Counted from the first letter of the stretch, positions 32,853-42,072 are shown. The stretch is DNA of 64,000 nucleotides from Candidatus Parvarchaeota archaeon (GCA_015522785.1 WALP01000030.1:1-64000); one strand, 5' to 3'. Notes: a model not told the origin generated them from the sequence alone. Program-made: numbers and translations.

Positions 32853-33635
32853 ATGGTATTTGAAGATTTAGAAGGTAAAAATGCACTTGTTGTTGGCGTC
32901 GGCGGTATCGGCGGAGCAATAGCCAGTGAGCTTTGGAAAAATGATATGGATGTTACAGTGGTTGATAAAAAACCGCTTGAGGAACTGGTGAACGTGTGGA
33001 GTGAATTTGGCATAGAAATTGACGCTGATAAAATCCACTACAATCAATTGGATGTTACAAAAGAAGAATACCTTAATTTTCTGGAAAAAGGCGATTTTGA
33101 TGTTTTTGCGTATTCGGCGGGCGTTGGAGAGCCCACACCTGTTGGAGAAGACAATCAGAGAATATACAGGAAATTGTTTGAGTTAAATGTACTTCCTTTT
33201 ATGAGTAGCGTTGACATTCTTGCTCGTAAGGAACATCATCCATCATCCATAATAGTTGTAAGCAGCATTAATGGATACAGGAGCGAGCATTCTATGGAAG
33301 CGTATGATATGACGAAGGCCGCACTCATACAGTATGTTAGAACGGCATCTTTGGATCTTGGGGAAAAAGGGATTCGCATAAATGCAGTGGCTCCTGGATA
33401 TGTTCGCACGCCGCAGACGATAGAAGAAGTACACAAAGAAGATATAAGAAACACAATTGTTTCTGCGACTCCTCTTGGAAGAATAGGCGAGCCGGAAGAT
33501 GTAGCCCATGTTGCTGCAGCTCTCGCCAGCGACTATTTCGGTTTTGTGACAGGCGCCGTCTATGAAGTTTCCGGCGGGCTCGGACTCGCACAATATCAAA
33601 AGATTGAAAAACAAAATAACTTGGGGGTGAAATAA
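32853..33635 (+). CDS. Short-chain dehydrogenase/reductase (SDR)
   Basis: A 260-residue Rossmann enzyme: VVGVGGIGGAIASEL (NAD(P) binding), DVFAYSAGVGEP (N-N/SAG motif), VVSSINGYRSEHSMEAYDMTKAA (catalytic Ser, Tyr, Lys), and NAVAPGYVRTPQ. The C-terminal DVAHVAAALASDYFGFVTG strand and VSGGLGL end are typical of classical SDRs. It oxidises or reduces an alcohol or keto group on an unknown substrate. Lies 1 nt after the HAD gene stop. Confidence 0.9.
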   Translation: MVFEDLEGKNALVVGVGGIGGAIASELWKNDMDVTVVDKKPLEELVNVWSEFGIEIDADKIHYNQLDVTKEEYLNFLEKGDFDVFAYSAGVGEPTPVGEDNQRIYRKLFELNVLPFMSSVDILARKEHHPSSIIVVSSINGYRSEHSMEAYDMTKAALIQYVRTASLDLGEKGIRINAVAPGYVRTPQTIEEVHKEDIRNTIVSATPLGRIGEPEDVAHVAAALASDYFGFVTGAVYEVSGGLGLAQYQKIEKQNNLGVK

Positions 33636-33636
33636 A

Positions 33637-35046
33637 ATGGTAACTAAAGTCGTTCAACTTGGAGTTGGACAACAAGGTAAAAAGAATTTGGATAAACTCG
33701 CTCATTTGCGAGATAAAGAAGATTACCCAATAGATGTTATTGGGATAGTTGATGTAGACAAGAAAAAACTCGACGGGGTTAAAGACATTTTTCCAGAAGC
33801 AGAATTAGTTGTTGGAAAATCAAACAAAGTATTACCACATTTTAGGGATGCAAATCTTGTTTTTGACTCAACAAACACACCACATCATCTAGAAAACAGC
33901 AGCGTATGGGCAGAAGTAGGAAAAAAAGGAAGTGTTTATTCTTGTGAAAAGCCGTTCGCATTAGCACCACGCAAGGTATTTCTTGACTCATATATTGGCA
34001 ATATGACTGTAGATGGAGGTATTGGCTCGACCATATTAGATATGGACTCTAAAGGAATTACACCAATGGTAAACGCAGTGGAATCTTATATGGATACCAA
34101 AAGAGTTAGCTTAGATTTCATAAAGAAAAACGGATTAAAACTTGAAGAATTCTACTACTTTAGAGGCGGCTCGGTAATCGACAAAATGAAAAAGACAGGT
34201 AGAAATATACTCCGCGACTTCGGCGGAGCATTTGAAGATAAGTTATCGCATGATATATTCAAACTCTTACAAACAATTAAGGCATCCTATGGTATTGAGA
34301 ATAGTATTGAAAATAGATTGTATAATATGGTGTCTCCAAGTGGAAATTTATACACATTGGGGCTTCTTAAAGATGGCAAGATAATTTATGTAACGCCGGA
34401 TGGAGAATTGACGACAGAGTTTAATAGAATGAATAATGACTCTTACGCAGATGTTAATCTGGGGTTATATCGTGGTGATGATTTTAGTATTAGTGGAAAA
34501 TTAGTGGCGACACATCTTGGAATTCCAGAGCCGCACAGAAGCAAGCTTGAAGAAATGCTAACTCCAGAAATTAAGGAAGCGGTGGCAGAATATGCGAGAG
34601 AGAAAGGTGTCGAATTGTCGCCAGGTGATATACATGGCGCATATGGATTTGATGATGGAATAGAAGCACGTATGGAAGAATTGAAACTCAAAGATGGAAG
34701 CAAAATAATTTCGCAGACATACGGAAATTTCTTTACGGTTTATGTGTCTCCCGAAGGAGAGCCGGAAGTACTTCAGTACGGCTGGACAGATGGACATCTC
34801 GGATATGTGAGAAATGCCGTTGAAGTTGCTATGGGAAAAACAGAACCTCTTGCAGGTGCAGAAATTATTGATAAAAGTGAGGATATCTCTACAGCAATTG
34901 GGGCTGTTTACGTTGATGAATCAAAGTATAGTTATGGTGATGTGCATAGTCTTCGTGGCAATCGCATAGAAGTTTTTGACTTGAAGGAATACCCAGAGAT
35001 AGCAGAAATGTTCGAGCCGGATTTGTCGAGAGTGATTAATGGGTGA
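33637..35046 (+). CDS. Gfo/Idh/MocA-like oxidoreductase
   Basis: A 469-residue protein with an N-terminal Rossmann fold (QLGVGQQGKKNLDKL; VIGIVDVDKKKL) and a CEKPFAL motif at about residue 106, the E-K-P hallmark of Gfo/Idh/MocA enzymes. The remainder is longer than usual and carries a RGGSVIDKMKKTGRNIL region and an extra C-terminal alpha/beta part with no match I recall. These enzymes oxidise sugars, inositol, or reduce biliverdin and similar compounds. Only 1 nt from the SDR stop, with GGGGGTGAAATAAA as ribosome site. Confidence 0.8.
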   Translation: MVTKVVQLGVGQQGKKNLDKLAHLRDKEDYPIDVIGIVDVDKKKLDGVKDIFPEAELVVGKSNKVLPHFRDANLVFDSTNTPHHLENSSVWAEVGKKGSVYSCEKPFALAPRKVFLDSYIGNMTVDGGIGSTILDMDSKGITPMVNAVESYMDTKRVSLDFIKKNGLKLEEFYYFRGGSVIDKMKKTGRNILRDFGGAFEDKLSHDIFKLLQTIKASYGIENSIENRLYNMVSPSGNLYTLGLLKDGKIIYVTPDGELTTEFNRMNNDSYADVNLGLYRGDDFSISGKLVATHLGIPEPHRSKLEEMLTPEIKEAVAEYAREKGVELSPGDIHGAYGFDDGIEARMEELKLKDGSKIISQTYGNFFTVYVSPEGEPEVLQYGWTDGHLGYVRNAVEVAMGKTEPLAGAEIIDKSEDISTAIGAVYVDESKYSYGDVHSLRGNRIEVFDLKEYPEIAEMFEPDLSRVING

Positions 35047-35049
35047 TGA

Positions 35050-35478
35050 GTGGTGTTCTACAAAAGAAAAAATAAAGGCGAGGATAATCCTCCACGGGAT
35101 TATCCTTCTAATGTTTACAAATTAACAAAGAAATGGGGTGGACTTCGTCATAAGTCAGAAGAAAAATCTCCAGATGATAACCAAACTGTTTTACTAAATA
35201 CAGCTGATCGTATAATGGATGATATTTTATCACCCATTATAAGAATTGATGGTTTTTCAGAGTATCTTAGATGGTCAGCTACTTTTTTGTATCCAATTTA
35301 TTATATCCTCAATGATATTATTGGATCTCATCCTAGTGGAAGCTCTGGTATTGCAATGATATCTACGATGGGTGCAGCAGATATTTTGTATAACAGATAT
35401 AGAAAGAAGAAGATAGCAAAGGAAACAGATGAAATAATGTGGGAGTTAAACGAATTGGAAAAGAAGTTGGGTGATTAA
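35050..35478 (+). CDS. Small membrane protein at the operon end
   Basis: A 142-residue protein with a basic, disordered N-terminus, one or two hydrophobic segments at about 75-110 (ATFLYPIYYILNDIIG, then GIAMISTMGAADILY), and a charged C-terminal helix (KKKIAKETDEIMWELNELEKK). Starts with GTG immediately after the MocA-like gene (GGGTGATGA ribosome site), so it belongs to the operon. No family recognised. Confidence 0.6.
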   Translation: MVFYKRKNKGEDNPPRDYPSNVYKLTKKWGGLRHKSEEKSPDDNQTVLLNTADRIMDDILSPIIRIDGFSEYLRWSATFLYPIYYILNDIIGSHPSGSSGIAMISTMGAADILYNRYRKKKIAKETDEIMWELNELEKKLGD

Positions 35479-35523
35479 TTATCCCAATGAGAGATAAAGA
35501 AAAACTTCGTAAATAATTGGTGA

Positions 35524-35892
35524 TTAGTTTCTTTCCCAAACATCATCCGACAGGGAGTTGTAAATGTTTTGGTTTTCTGTTTGTTTTTCATTTTTTGTTT
35601 CTTTGGGCTCCAAAAACCAATATGAAAGTTCATTTATGAAATAATAACGTCCAACCATGCGTACCATATGACTTTCGCCTAAAGAAACATTTCTTATTTT
35701 TAAAATTCCGATGTCGTAAAGATAGTTAAACAGTACTCTATCTTCGCTAGTTAGCATCGTATCTACTATCCCCTTATGAAATCCAAATATGTTTAGCAAG
35801 TAAGTCGCGATGCTCTCCGAATCCCCCTCAAATGCTTTACCACCGAGGTGTTCTTTAATTAGTTCAACTAATTCTTCTTTTCTTATATACAT
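35524..35892 (-). CDS. DUF6015-like winged-helix protein
   Basis: A 122-residue protein that from memory matches an archaeal family with the pattern FGF-x-I-D-x-L-T-x2-D-R-x-LF-x-L-x-D-x-GIL; here it reads FGFHKGIVDTMLTSEDRVLF and NYLYDIGILKI, then a YYFINELSYWFLEP strand. The C-terminal tail is Asn/Gln/Glu-rich. Probably DNA- or protein-binding. The ATG at 35892 lies after the Trm1 gene end; a longer frame would overlap it. Confidence 0.5.
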   Translation of the reverse strand: MYIRKEELVELIKEHLGGKAFEGDSESIATYLLNIFGFHKGIVDTMLTSEDRVLFNYLYDIGILKIRNVSLGESHMVRMVGRYYFINELSYWFLEPKETKNEKQTENQNIYNSLSDDVWERN

Positions 35893-35899
35893 AATCTCA

Positions 35900-36970
35900 C
35901 TAAAAAGAGTAGTTTGTCCTAATTCCCTTACCACTAAAATGAGTGCGCGAGGCTTTAAATCCTTCTTTCTTTAATTCCTTAACTACCTCGTCAAGTTTTT
36001 TATCTTCCCATCCAAGCTCCCCAACTTCATAAAAGTAGGGAACATTTATCTTAGACTCTTCGAGCAGGCGGTTGAGGAATTTTTCGTGTTTTTTTGTCAT
36101 TTGCTTTATATATTTTGGATTTTCAAGCGAAATCATCGTTTTAATCAATTTTGAGTCCCACAAATTTCCAATATATAGTGGTCCAGCAAAAGAAAGCTTG
36201 TTTCCACACTTACATTTTTCGTGCATTTCAAATTTTGTCGCAAATCGTCTCTTGCATTTCGGACAGTAATATATAAATCCAATATCTTGGAGAATTTCTT
36301 TTACATGGCTTCTTTTTGACTGAAAATAAATTCTATAATAGTGTTGAGTTGCATGGGCAAAAATTGGTTTTAAAGAAATATTTTGTTTTGCGCCGAGCTC
36401 AATTACCGCTTTCGCAAGGATTCTAATCCCAATTTCGTGTGAAAACTTGGTTTTCAGTGAAAAACTCCCATATTTTCTAAAGCATGTCCATGGGTAAACT
36501 CCAAAAAGTGGGGCTGTGTCCGTCGCTGTGACTGCGAGGATACCGTCTTTTGCTAATCTTGGAATTGCCTGGCTTATGAAATTAATTGGTGAACCAAACG
36601 GGTCGATATCAATGAAATCAAATTTTTCCTTCATTGTCGCCATCAGTTCATTGGCGCGATTGTTTGAGATTTTAATTGGAGTAATTTTGTTGAGTTTTGC
36701 ATTTTTTTTGATTAACTTCACAGCTTCTTTGTTTATATCATTGAACCACACTTTAGCTTTCGCTTCTTTTGCCAAGCGGAGCCCTCTTGCACCGCTTGCT
36801 GCAAGCAAGTCAAGAACTTTCTCTTTGCCAGTTGCTCTTAAGAAAAGAATTGAAATATCCCTATCAAATTCCTTCGCCGGATTGTAAAAAACAGGGAGTT
36901 TCTTTGAAATTTTCCCCAACGGAGCATAAAATTTTGTTTTTCCTTCATTTATAATCTCATATTTTGTCAT
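35900..36970 (-). CDS. trm1: tRNA (guanine26-N2)-dimethyltransferase
   Basis: A 356-residue class I methyltransferase. GKTKFYAP at the start and VFYNPAKEFDRDISILFLRA are Trm1 hallmarks. SAM binding is at VLDLLAASGARGLRLAKE, WFNDINKEAV and FDFIDIDPFGSPINF. Catalytic-loop region TATDTAPLFG and a zinc-binding insert (CPKCKRRF, then CKCGNKL) follow. It makes m2,2G26 in tRNA. Downstream gene start at 35892 is close behind. Well conserved; strong call. Confidence 0.96.
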   Translation of the reverse strand: MTKYEIINEGKTKFYAPLGKISKKLPVFYNPAKEFDRDISILFLRATGKEKVLDLLAASGARGLRLAKEAKAKVWFNDINKEAVKLIKKNAKLNKITPIKISNNRANELMATMKEKFDFIDIDPFGSPINFISQAIPRLAKDGILAVTATDTAPLFGVYPWTCFRKYGSFSLKTKFSHEIGIRILAKAVIELGAKQNISLKPIFAHATQHYYRIYFQSKRSHVKEILQDIGFIYYCPKCKRRFATKFEMHEKCKCGNKLSFAGPLYIGNLWDSKLIKTMISLENPKYIKQMTKKHEKFLNRLLEESKINVPYFYEVGELGWEDKKLDEVVKELKKEGFKASRTHFSGKGIRTNYSF

Positions 36971-37021
36971 GATGTTGTTAGTTTGGCAACATTTTTAAAA
37001 AATTAGGTTATAGTCAATCTT

Positions 37022-37501
37022 ATGAAGCTTAGCGAAACATATCTTTTTAATACATTGAAAAGCTACTATTGCGTACTCATTTTTACCATCGCATTTATAG
37101 CAAGCTACTTTTTAGTTCCCGAAAAAATTTTCTATGGATGGTATACCATTCTTGGGATTTCATTTATGACTGTTTTTGCATTGGTTATAATGTGTATAGT
37201 GAGGAATATCAAGGAAAAAGTGGTGCTTGCCAAGACATATGGTGGTTCGATTGTAAGTATTATTGCAGTTGCTATCGGACTTGCAGCTCTTGAGGTTTGT
37301 GGTGTCGGCGCTCCAGTTTGTGGCGCTACAATAGGAATTGGTATATTTTCCGCATTGCTTCCGAGTGTAGCACTTGGATTCTTTGAAAAGTATGGAACAT
37401 ACATTGTTGTGTTCACTGTAATATTACAAGTGATTTCCCTTTATTTTATGAACTGTTTTAAAAAAATGGGAGCAGAAGTTTCTTTGAAAATCTCAAAATA
37501 G
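37022..37501 (+). CDS. Hypothetical membrane protein, 159 residues
   Basis: Four hydrophobic segments (about 15-32, 40-60, 75-110 with Cys-Gly-rich GVGAPVCGATIGIGIFSALL, and 125-148) and short polar ends. The Gly-Cys-rich segment (two cysteines four residues apart) is unusual. No family recognised. It converges with the next gene with a 9-nt overlap. Confidence 0.6.
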   Translation: MKLSETYLFNTLKSYYCVLIFTIAFIASYFLVPEKIFYGWYTILGISFMTVFALVIMCIVRNIKEKVVLAKTYGGSIVSIIAVAIGLAALEVCGVGAPVCGATIGIGIFSALLPSVALGFFEKYGTYIVVFTVILQVISLYFMNCFKKMGAEVSLKISK

Positions 37502-38089
37502 AGGTATGTTTATTCCCATACTTTTTATAAGAAAATCATAAATGATTATAGTTAACAGTATGATTGTTGCGGTAGCCAGAAGGTTGTATTTAGATACATG
37601 TTTTTGAAACTTCTTTGCCTGGCTGAATTTTGCGACATCAAGAAGCTCATCTCCAAAGTATATAGAAAGGATTGTTCCCACAAATGATAGAATTAAAATT
37701 ATCCAGTAGTATGGGGTGGTTAATATTGCATAAAATAGCTTTAGCAATATAGTTTTTGAGAATAATTTTGTGTATCTCACAAATGCGACAGCTACAAAGA
37801 TTATTGCAACTAAATACGCAGCAAGCTGGGTGTAAATCATTCTAATCTTAAATAAAATCCGAGTTGGAAATGCGACCAAAAATCCCGCATCTGCAATAGG
37901 AGTACAAAATATGAAGAAACTCCAGCTTAATGCAGTTATAAATAAACCATTTGAAGTACCATATTTGTGCATAGCATATACTCCATATACTACCACAATG
38001 AGGATTAATGTTGTAAATCTAAGGGCGCTGTTTTCTTTAGTTTCTTCTTTCATGAATTTGTGGTATCTCTCAGATATTTGTTCAAACAT
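37493..38089 (-). CDS. Multi-pass membrane protein
   Basis: A 198-residue protein with five hydrophobic segments. A conserved-looking patch SWSFFIFCTPIADAGFLVAF followed by PTRILFKIRMIYTQL (about 55-90) is the only distinctive motif and resembles a small uncharacterised membrane family also found in bacteria, as far as I recall. Function unknown. The N-terminal about 25 residues are charged and cytoplasmic. Confidence 0.55.
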   Translation of the reverse strand: MFEQISERYHKFMKEETKENSALRFTTLILIVVVYGVYAMHKYGTSNGLFITALSWSFFIFCTPIADAGFLVAFPTRILFKIRMIYTQLAAYLVAIIFVAVAFVRYTKLFSKTILLKLFYAILTTPYYWIILILSFVGTILSIYFGDELLDVAKFSQAKKFQKHVSKYNLLATATIILLTIIIYDFLIKSMGINIPLF

Positions 38090-38139
38090 AACATTTCAAA
38101 TATGTTTAGTTTTATAAATCTTCTAAAGTTTGAGTATCT

Positions 38140-38733
38140 ATGAAACTCATAAATAAAATTAATTCACTTAAGAAAAGTAAAGTTGGAAAAACTGTCAATG
38201 ATAAAATTAAAGAATTTAAAGAGCTTGGGAAAAAATCCAAAAAAGAGATATTCAAAGAATTATGTTTTTGTATCCTAACTGCAAATTACAGCGCCGCGGG
38301 AGGCATAAAAATTCAAAAGGAAATTGGAAATGGTTTTTTGACATTGTCGGAAAAACAGTTGGCTAAAAAGTTGAGGGAATTAGGGCACCGCTTTCCAAAT
38401 GCGCGTGCGGGATATATTGTTGAGGCTCGAAAGAAACTTAATGATTTGGAATTGAATAGGGATTGGCTTGTCAAAAACATAAAGGGAATTGGGATGAAGG
38501 AAGCAAGCCACTTTCTACGTAATATAGGTTTTGATGATTATGCCATAATTGATTTTCATATAATTGACATACTCGTTAAAAATGGCTTGATTGAAAAACC
38601 AAATACACTGACGCGGAAGCGTTACCTTGAAATTGAAGAAATTCTTCGAAAGCTTGCTAAAAAACTAAATCTCACGCTTGCAGAGCTTGATTTATACCTT
38701 TGGTATTTAGAAACAGGAAAAATTTTGAAATAA
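38140..38733 (+). CDS. ogg: 8-oxoguanine DNA glycosylase/AP lyase (Ogg2 type)
   Basis: A 197-residue protein with a helix-hairpin-helix and catalytic Asp region: KNIKGIGMKEASHFLRNIG (HhH with catalytic Lys) followed by DDYAIIDFHIIDIL (Asp). An early KELCFCILTANYSAA segment matches Ogg2 rather than Ogg1. It removes 8-oxoguanine from DNA and cleaves the abasic site. Beside the oxidative-stress genes downstream. Confidence 0.92.
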   Translation: MKLINKINSLKKSKVGKTVNDKIKEFKELGKKSKKEIFKELCFCILTANYSAAGGIKIQKEIGNGFLTLSEKQLAKKLRELGHRFPNARAGYIVEARKKLNDLELNRDWLVKNIKGIGMKEASHFLRNIGFDDYAIIDFHIIDILVKNGLIEKPNTLTRKRYLEIEEILRKLAKKLNLTLAELDLYLWYLETGKILK

Positions 38734-38745
38734 AAAAAGAAAAAA

Positions 38746-39408
38746 TCACTTCTTCAATTTCTTGTGGCACAGCCACCAGTCAAAGCAGTCATATTCCTTT
38801 GGTCGCTTGGCTGCTGTCTTTTCGTCTGATGCCGGTGGAATAATCACTTCATCTTTTACAAGTTCATTGTTTGGCCAGTTTGCAGGTGTTGCGTAGCCCT
38901 TGTCTGCTGTCTGGAGTGCTTTAACTAACCTCAAAATCTCGTCCATGTTTCTCCCGACTTCTTGCGGATAATAAATTATTGCTCTTATTATCCCTTTTGG
39001 GTCAACTACAAAAACTGCTCTCACTGTGTTGTTTCCCTTTTCAGGATGTATCATCCCAAGCTCGCAGGCGACATCTCCCATGTCATCTGCTATAATTGGA
39101 AACTCAATCTTAACCTTCAAATTGTCTTTTATCCATTCTTTCCATTTTATATGGCTGAATACCTGGTCAATACTTAATCCTATCAGCTCACAGTTTAACT
39201 TTTTGAAATCTTTGTATCTTTTTTGAAATGCGACAAATTCTGTTGTACATACAGGTGTAAAATCTGCCGGATGGCTGAAAAGAACAAACCATTTCCCCTT
39301 AAAATGTTCTGGTAATTTTAGTCTTCCAGCTGTTGTTTGCACAATTAGTTTTGGAAATTTTTCCCCTATTGTCGGCATACCATAACATCCATTTATTGTT
39401 TCTTCCAA
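38746..39408 (-). CDS. Peroxiredoxin (Prx6-type thiol peroxidase)
   Basis: A 220-residue protein with the peroxidatic Cys motif [11 protein letters not shown] (about residue 45), preceding WFVLFSHP, and the Prx6-type long C-terminus ([34 protein letters not shown], with a Cys near DCFDWWLC). It reduces peroxides using thiols. The start is a TTG after GGAGGTGAGAGC; a long N-terminal extension in the same frame is not supported. It is divergent from the Lrp-type regulator across a shared TATA region. Confidence 0.93.
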   Translation of the reverse strand: MEETINGCYGMPTIGEKFPKLIVQTTAGRLKLPEHFKGKWFVLFSHPADFTPVCTTEFVAFQKRYKDFKKLNCELIGLSIDQVFSHIKWKEWIKDNLKVKIEFPIIADDMGDVACELGMIHPEKGNNTVRAVFVVDPKGIIRAIIYYPQEVGRNMDEILRLVKALQTADKGYATPANWPNNELVKDEVIIPPASDEKTAAKRPKEYDCFDWWLCHKKLKK

Positions 39409-39460
39409 GCTCTCACCTCCAGTGATAAGGTTTATAAGTAAGGTGTGATATATAAACATT

Positions 39461-39880
39461 ATGGTTCGAATTTCAAACTTCAGTATTTTGGAGCTTTTGA
39501 AACAGAACGCAAGAATGTCATACTCAAAGATTGCAAAAAAACTTGGCGTGAGTGAAACTGCAATTAGAAAGAGAATAAAAAAGCTAGAAGAAGATGATAT
39601 AATAAAGGGGTATTCATTGGAAATAAATCCACGCAACGCCGGGATATATGTAGCTATAATAGGGATTGACACTTCTCCAGAAGATTATCTTTCAGTATTA
39701 GAAAAAACCAAGAAGATGAAAGAAGTCATGAAACTTTATTCTTCACGTGGCGACCATATGATAATGATGGAATGTTGGTTTAGAGACAGAAAAAAACTCA
39801 ATGATTTTAACAGAATGATAAGAAAAATAAAAGGGGTAAAAAAAGTTTGTCCCGCAATTTTATCTGAAAAACTAAAGTGA
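39461..39880 (+). CDS. Lrp/AsnC-family transcriptional regulator
   Basis: A 139-residue protein with an N-terminal winged HTH ([35 protein letters not shown]) and a C-terminal RAM domain ([19 protein letters not shown]). Full-length, unlike the two lone RAM proteins at the start of the window. The promoter GGTTTATAAG around 39429-39438 is shared with the divergent peroxiredoxin gene, so it may regulate the oxidative-stress genes. It is convergent with the superoxide reductase gene (9-nt overlap). Confidence 0.9.
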   Translation: MVRISNFSILELLKQNARMSYSKIAKKLGVSETAIRKRIKKLEEDDIIKGYSLEINPRNAGIYVAIIGIDTSPEDYLSVLEKTKKMKEVMKLYSSRGDHMIMMECWFRDRKKLNDFNRMIRKIKGVKKVCPAILSEKLK

Positions 39881-40252
39881 ATTCTTCCAAAGCCCATGGA
39901 GGTTGCAGTAAATCCTAACTTCTATTTTGTCTGGATTAACATCAAATTCTGCTTCTGGTTTCTCATGTGGATGCAATTCTTTTTTGTAAATTTTGTCATC
40001 TGTAATTATCTCAATCCATTGTATGTAATGATTCTCTTCCATTGGATGTGGGACTTCTCCAACTTTTACCTTAATCCCATTTTCTGTTTTTTCAATTATG
40101 GGAACGTGCTTCTCATTGCCAACATCATTTGTTTTTTCCTCAAGGAGTTTCATTGGTTTTCCGCAGCAAACTAACTCTCCTCCTCCCTCATTTACAACCT
40201 CAATTATATTTCCACAAACTTCACACTTGTAGATTTGAAGTTTTTTAGTCAT
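39872..40252 (-). CDS. dfx: Superoxide reductase (desulfoferrodoxin)
   Basis: A 126-residue two-domain protein: N-terminal desulforedoxin with Cys pairs (YKCEVCGN, then CCGKPM) and a C-terminal neelaredoxin domain with the iron site: [19 protein letters not shown], and CNLHGLW. It reduces superoxide to peroxide, which the peroxiredoxin can remove. Upstream and overlapping 4 nt is a ferritin-like protein, giving an iron/oxygen pair. Confidence 0.95.
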   Translation of the reverse strand: MTKKLQIYKCEVCGNIIEVVNEGGGELVCCGKPMKLLEEKTNDVGNEKHVPIIEKTENGIKVKVGEVPHPMEENHYIQWIEIITDDKIYKKELHPHEKPEAEFDVNPDKIEVRIYCNLHGLWKNSL

Positions 40253-40533
40253 TTTGACAACTCCTCTTCAACTTCTTCCTTGCCTGCCTCAAGCTCTTTT
40301 ACCTGCTCTTTGTCTGTTTTCAGCAAGAGGGTTTGAAATTCTCCAACATGTGTTTTTTCTTCCTTAGCAATATCAAGCAAAACTTTTTTTATGTCTTCGC
40401 TTTGCGCCATCGCCGCCAGCTGTTCATAAAGATTTATAGCATCTAACTCAGCAATTATTCCAACGCGGAGAATTTCCTCGTCAATTTTTTCCTTCTTTAT
40501 TTTTTCCAGATTAATTGGTATTTTAGACATCAT
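40249..40533 (-). CDS. Ferritin-like (encapsulated-ferritin-type) protein
   Basis: A 94-residue protein with two helices and iron-binding residues like EncFtn: [20 protein letters not shown] (E-x-x-A-x-x-x-Y) and [18 protein letters not shown] (E-E-K-x-H). Half-size ferritins form dimers that make the iron site. No encapsulin shell gene is in this window. It overlaps the dfx gene by 4 nt. The second Met is also a possible start. Confidence 0.75.
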   Translation of the reverse strand: MMSKIPINLEKIKKEKIDEEILRVGIIAELDAINLYEQLAAMAQSEDIKKVLLDIAKEEKTHVGEFQTLLLKTDKEQVKELEAGKEEVEEELSK

Positions 40534-40594
40534 TTTATCACCATATTCATATAATTTGGCAACTTTTTTAAATGTATCACCCCATTTTATTTCT

Positions 40595-41497
40595 ATGATT
40601 ACTTATTTTAAAAGGACAATTAAAGATAAATCACTTAATGAGTTAGATAAGTTTAGCGTCGGTTGCTGGATAAATGTTACTTCTCCTACAAAAGATGAAA
40701 TGGAGTTCTTAGTCGAAAAATTTAAACTAGACAAACAAAACTTAATCGCGGGGTTGGATATAAATGAAACCCCGAGGATAGACATTGTTGATAAAAAAAT
40801 ATATCTCTTTGTCAAAGATATAGCCTCAGATAAAGAACTTGAAACCATTCTCATTATAGTGAGTAATGATTTTGTATTAACACTATCCAAAAACGAAACA
40901 AGGGTTCTCAGAAAGATAATTGACAATAAAATAAAAATTTATACTACTCAAAAGCTGAAAAGCCTGATAAAAATACTTTCGCAAATGAACAAATCCTTCG
41001 AGAAAGAAACTCTTGAGATTGTAAGGGACGTCCGCCTGCGGAGAAAGAATATAAGGCGTTTAAGAGACAAAGACGTAACGATGCTGTTGGAATATGAGGA
41101 GATTCTTAACAATTTTATTTATTATTACTATCACATGCTAATTTTATACAATAGAATGCTGAAAAAGATAAAATTCTACGAAAAGGACAAAGAAATAATT
41201 GAGGATTTAGTTGTAGAAGCAAACGAGGGATTCAACTTGTGTAAATCCTCGCTTAAGACAATTTCCAACATTCGCGACCACTATATGATTTTGCTTTCAA
41301 ATAAGCTTAACAGAATTCTTACAATCCTGACTATAGTTACGATTTTTATAAGCATACCCGCAGCTATTTCAGGTATTTATGGCATGAATATTTTACTACC
41401 ATTACAGCATAATCCGAATGTTTTTTGGTACATCCTTGGTACCATTGGCGTAATTTGGATTTTGTTTTATATTTATCTAAAAAAGAAATTGTTTTAG
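40595..41497 (+). CDS. corA: CorA-type divalent cation transporter
   Basis: A 300-residue protein with a long N-terminal cytosolic alpha/beta and helical region, then two C-terminal membrane helices (about 240-262 and 275-295) linked by the signature YGMN. It transports Mg2+ (or Co2+) as a pentamer. The ATG at 40595 is about 22 nt after TTTTTAAATG, favouring a leaderless start over the in-frame start at 40556. Confidence 0.9.
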   Translation: MITYFKRTIKDKSLNELDKFSVGCWINVTSPTKDEMEFLVEKFKLDKQNLIAGLDINETPRIDIVDKKIYLFVKDIASDKELETILIIVSNDFVLTLSKNETRVLRKIIDNKIKIYTTQKLKSLIKILSQMNKSFEKETLEIVRDVRLRRKNIRRLRDKDVTMLLEYEEILNNFIYYYYHMLILYNRMLKKIKFYEKDKEIIEDLVVEANEGFNLCKSSLKTISNIRDHYMILLSNKLNRILTILTIVTIFISIPAAISGIYGMNILLPLQHNPNVFWYILGTIGVIWILFYIYLKKKLF

Positions 41498-41505
41498 TAA
41501 AGGGA

Positions 41506-41823
41506 TTGAAAAATGGGAGAAAAAAAGTAGAAATAAAATACCACAACTTTGGTTATTTCAAAAAAGGTGAACTTGAAGAGATAAGAGGTATTTTGGAAAA
41601 TGAGTTGGACGACTTAAAAGCAAGAAAAGCGTCTGGTTTCTGGGTTGTTGTTGAAGGCACCTTAAAAGAAGAAGGTTTGCCAAAAATTTTAGAAGAATTA
41701 AAAGAGCGACATAAAGGAGAAATAACGATTGGATTTAGCGGATATTCCCAAAAAGAAATAGTAAATCTATTGAATGAAACACCGTATGAGCTTAACATAG
41801 AAGCAAGAAAATATTTAGGCTAA
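41506..41823 (+). CDS. Hypothetical protein, about 105 residues
   Basis: A soluble alpha/beta protein (ARKASGFWVVVEGTLKEEGL, then GEITIGFSGYSQKEIVNL), closely following CorA. The start is uncertain: in-frame choices are TTG at 41506 (poor spacing to AAAGGG), or a TTG at 41425 inside corA. No family recognised. It overlaps the convergent L35Ae gene by 9 nt. Confidence 0.5.
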   Translation: MKNGRKKVEIKYHNFGYFKKGELEEIRGILENELDDLKARKASGFWVVVEGTLKEEGLPKILEELKERHKGEITIGFSGYSQKEIVNLLNETPYELNIEARKYLG

Positions 41824-42072
41824 AACTTTGCATTTTTTTCCTACTATTTGCCCTGGAAGCCCTTTTGAAAACTTAGCCCTCATAACACCTTTTTTTCCAT
41901 GCACAGCAATTATCTTACCAATCATCTTTTTTTTCTTCGATACTGTAACTTCAACTTTTTTTCCAAGGAATCCGTGCGCTTTGACAAACCCTATCCCATC
42001 TGCTTTAATTAATATCTGATTTGGGTACTGCTTGTGTCTTCCTCTTTTGTAGCTTGTTATAATTGCTTCCAT
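41815..42072 (-). CDS. rpl35ae: Large-subunit ribosomal protein eL33 (L35Ae)
   Basis: An 85-residue protein with the L35Ae pattern: YKRGRHKQYPNQILIKADGI, KKVEV, GKIIAVHGKKGVMRAKFSKG and the final LPGQIVGKKCKVL. It sits on the 23S rRNA. The ATG is at 42072. Single gene on the minus strand. Confidence 0.94.
   Translation of the reverse strand: MEAIITSYKRGRHKQYPNQILIKADGIGFVKAHGFLGKKVEVTVSKKKKMIGKIIAVHGKKGVMRAKFSKGLPGQIVGKKCKVLA

Noticed and set aside
38746-39672. Peroxiredoxin with an 88-residue N-terminal extension
   Set aside because: The extension overlaps the divergent regulator and its promoter; the TTG at 39408 has a strong GGAGGTGAG site.
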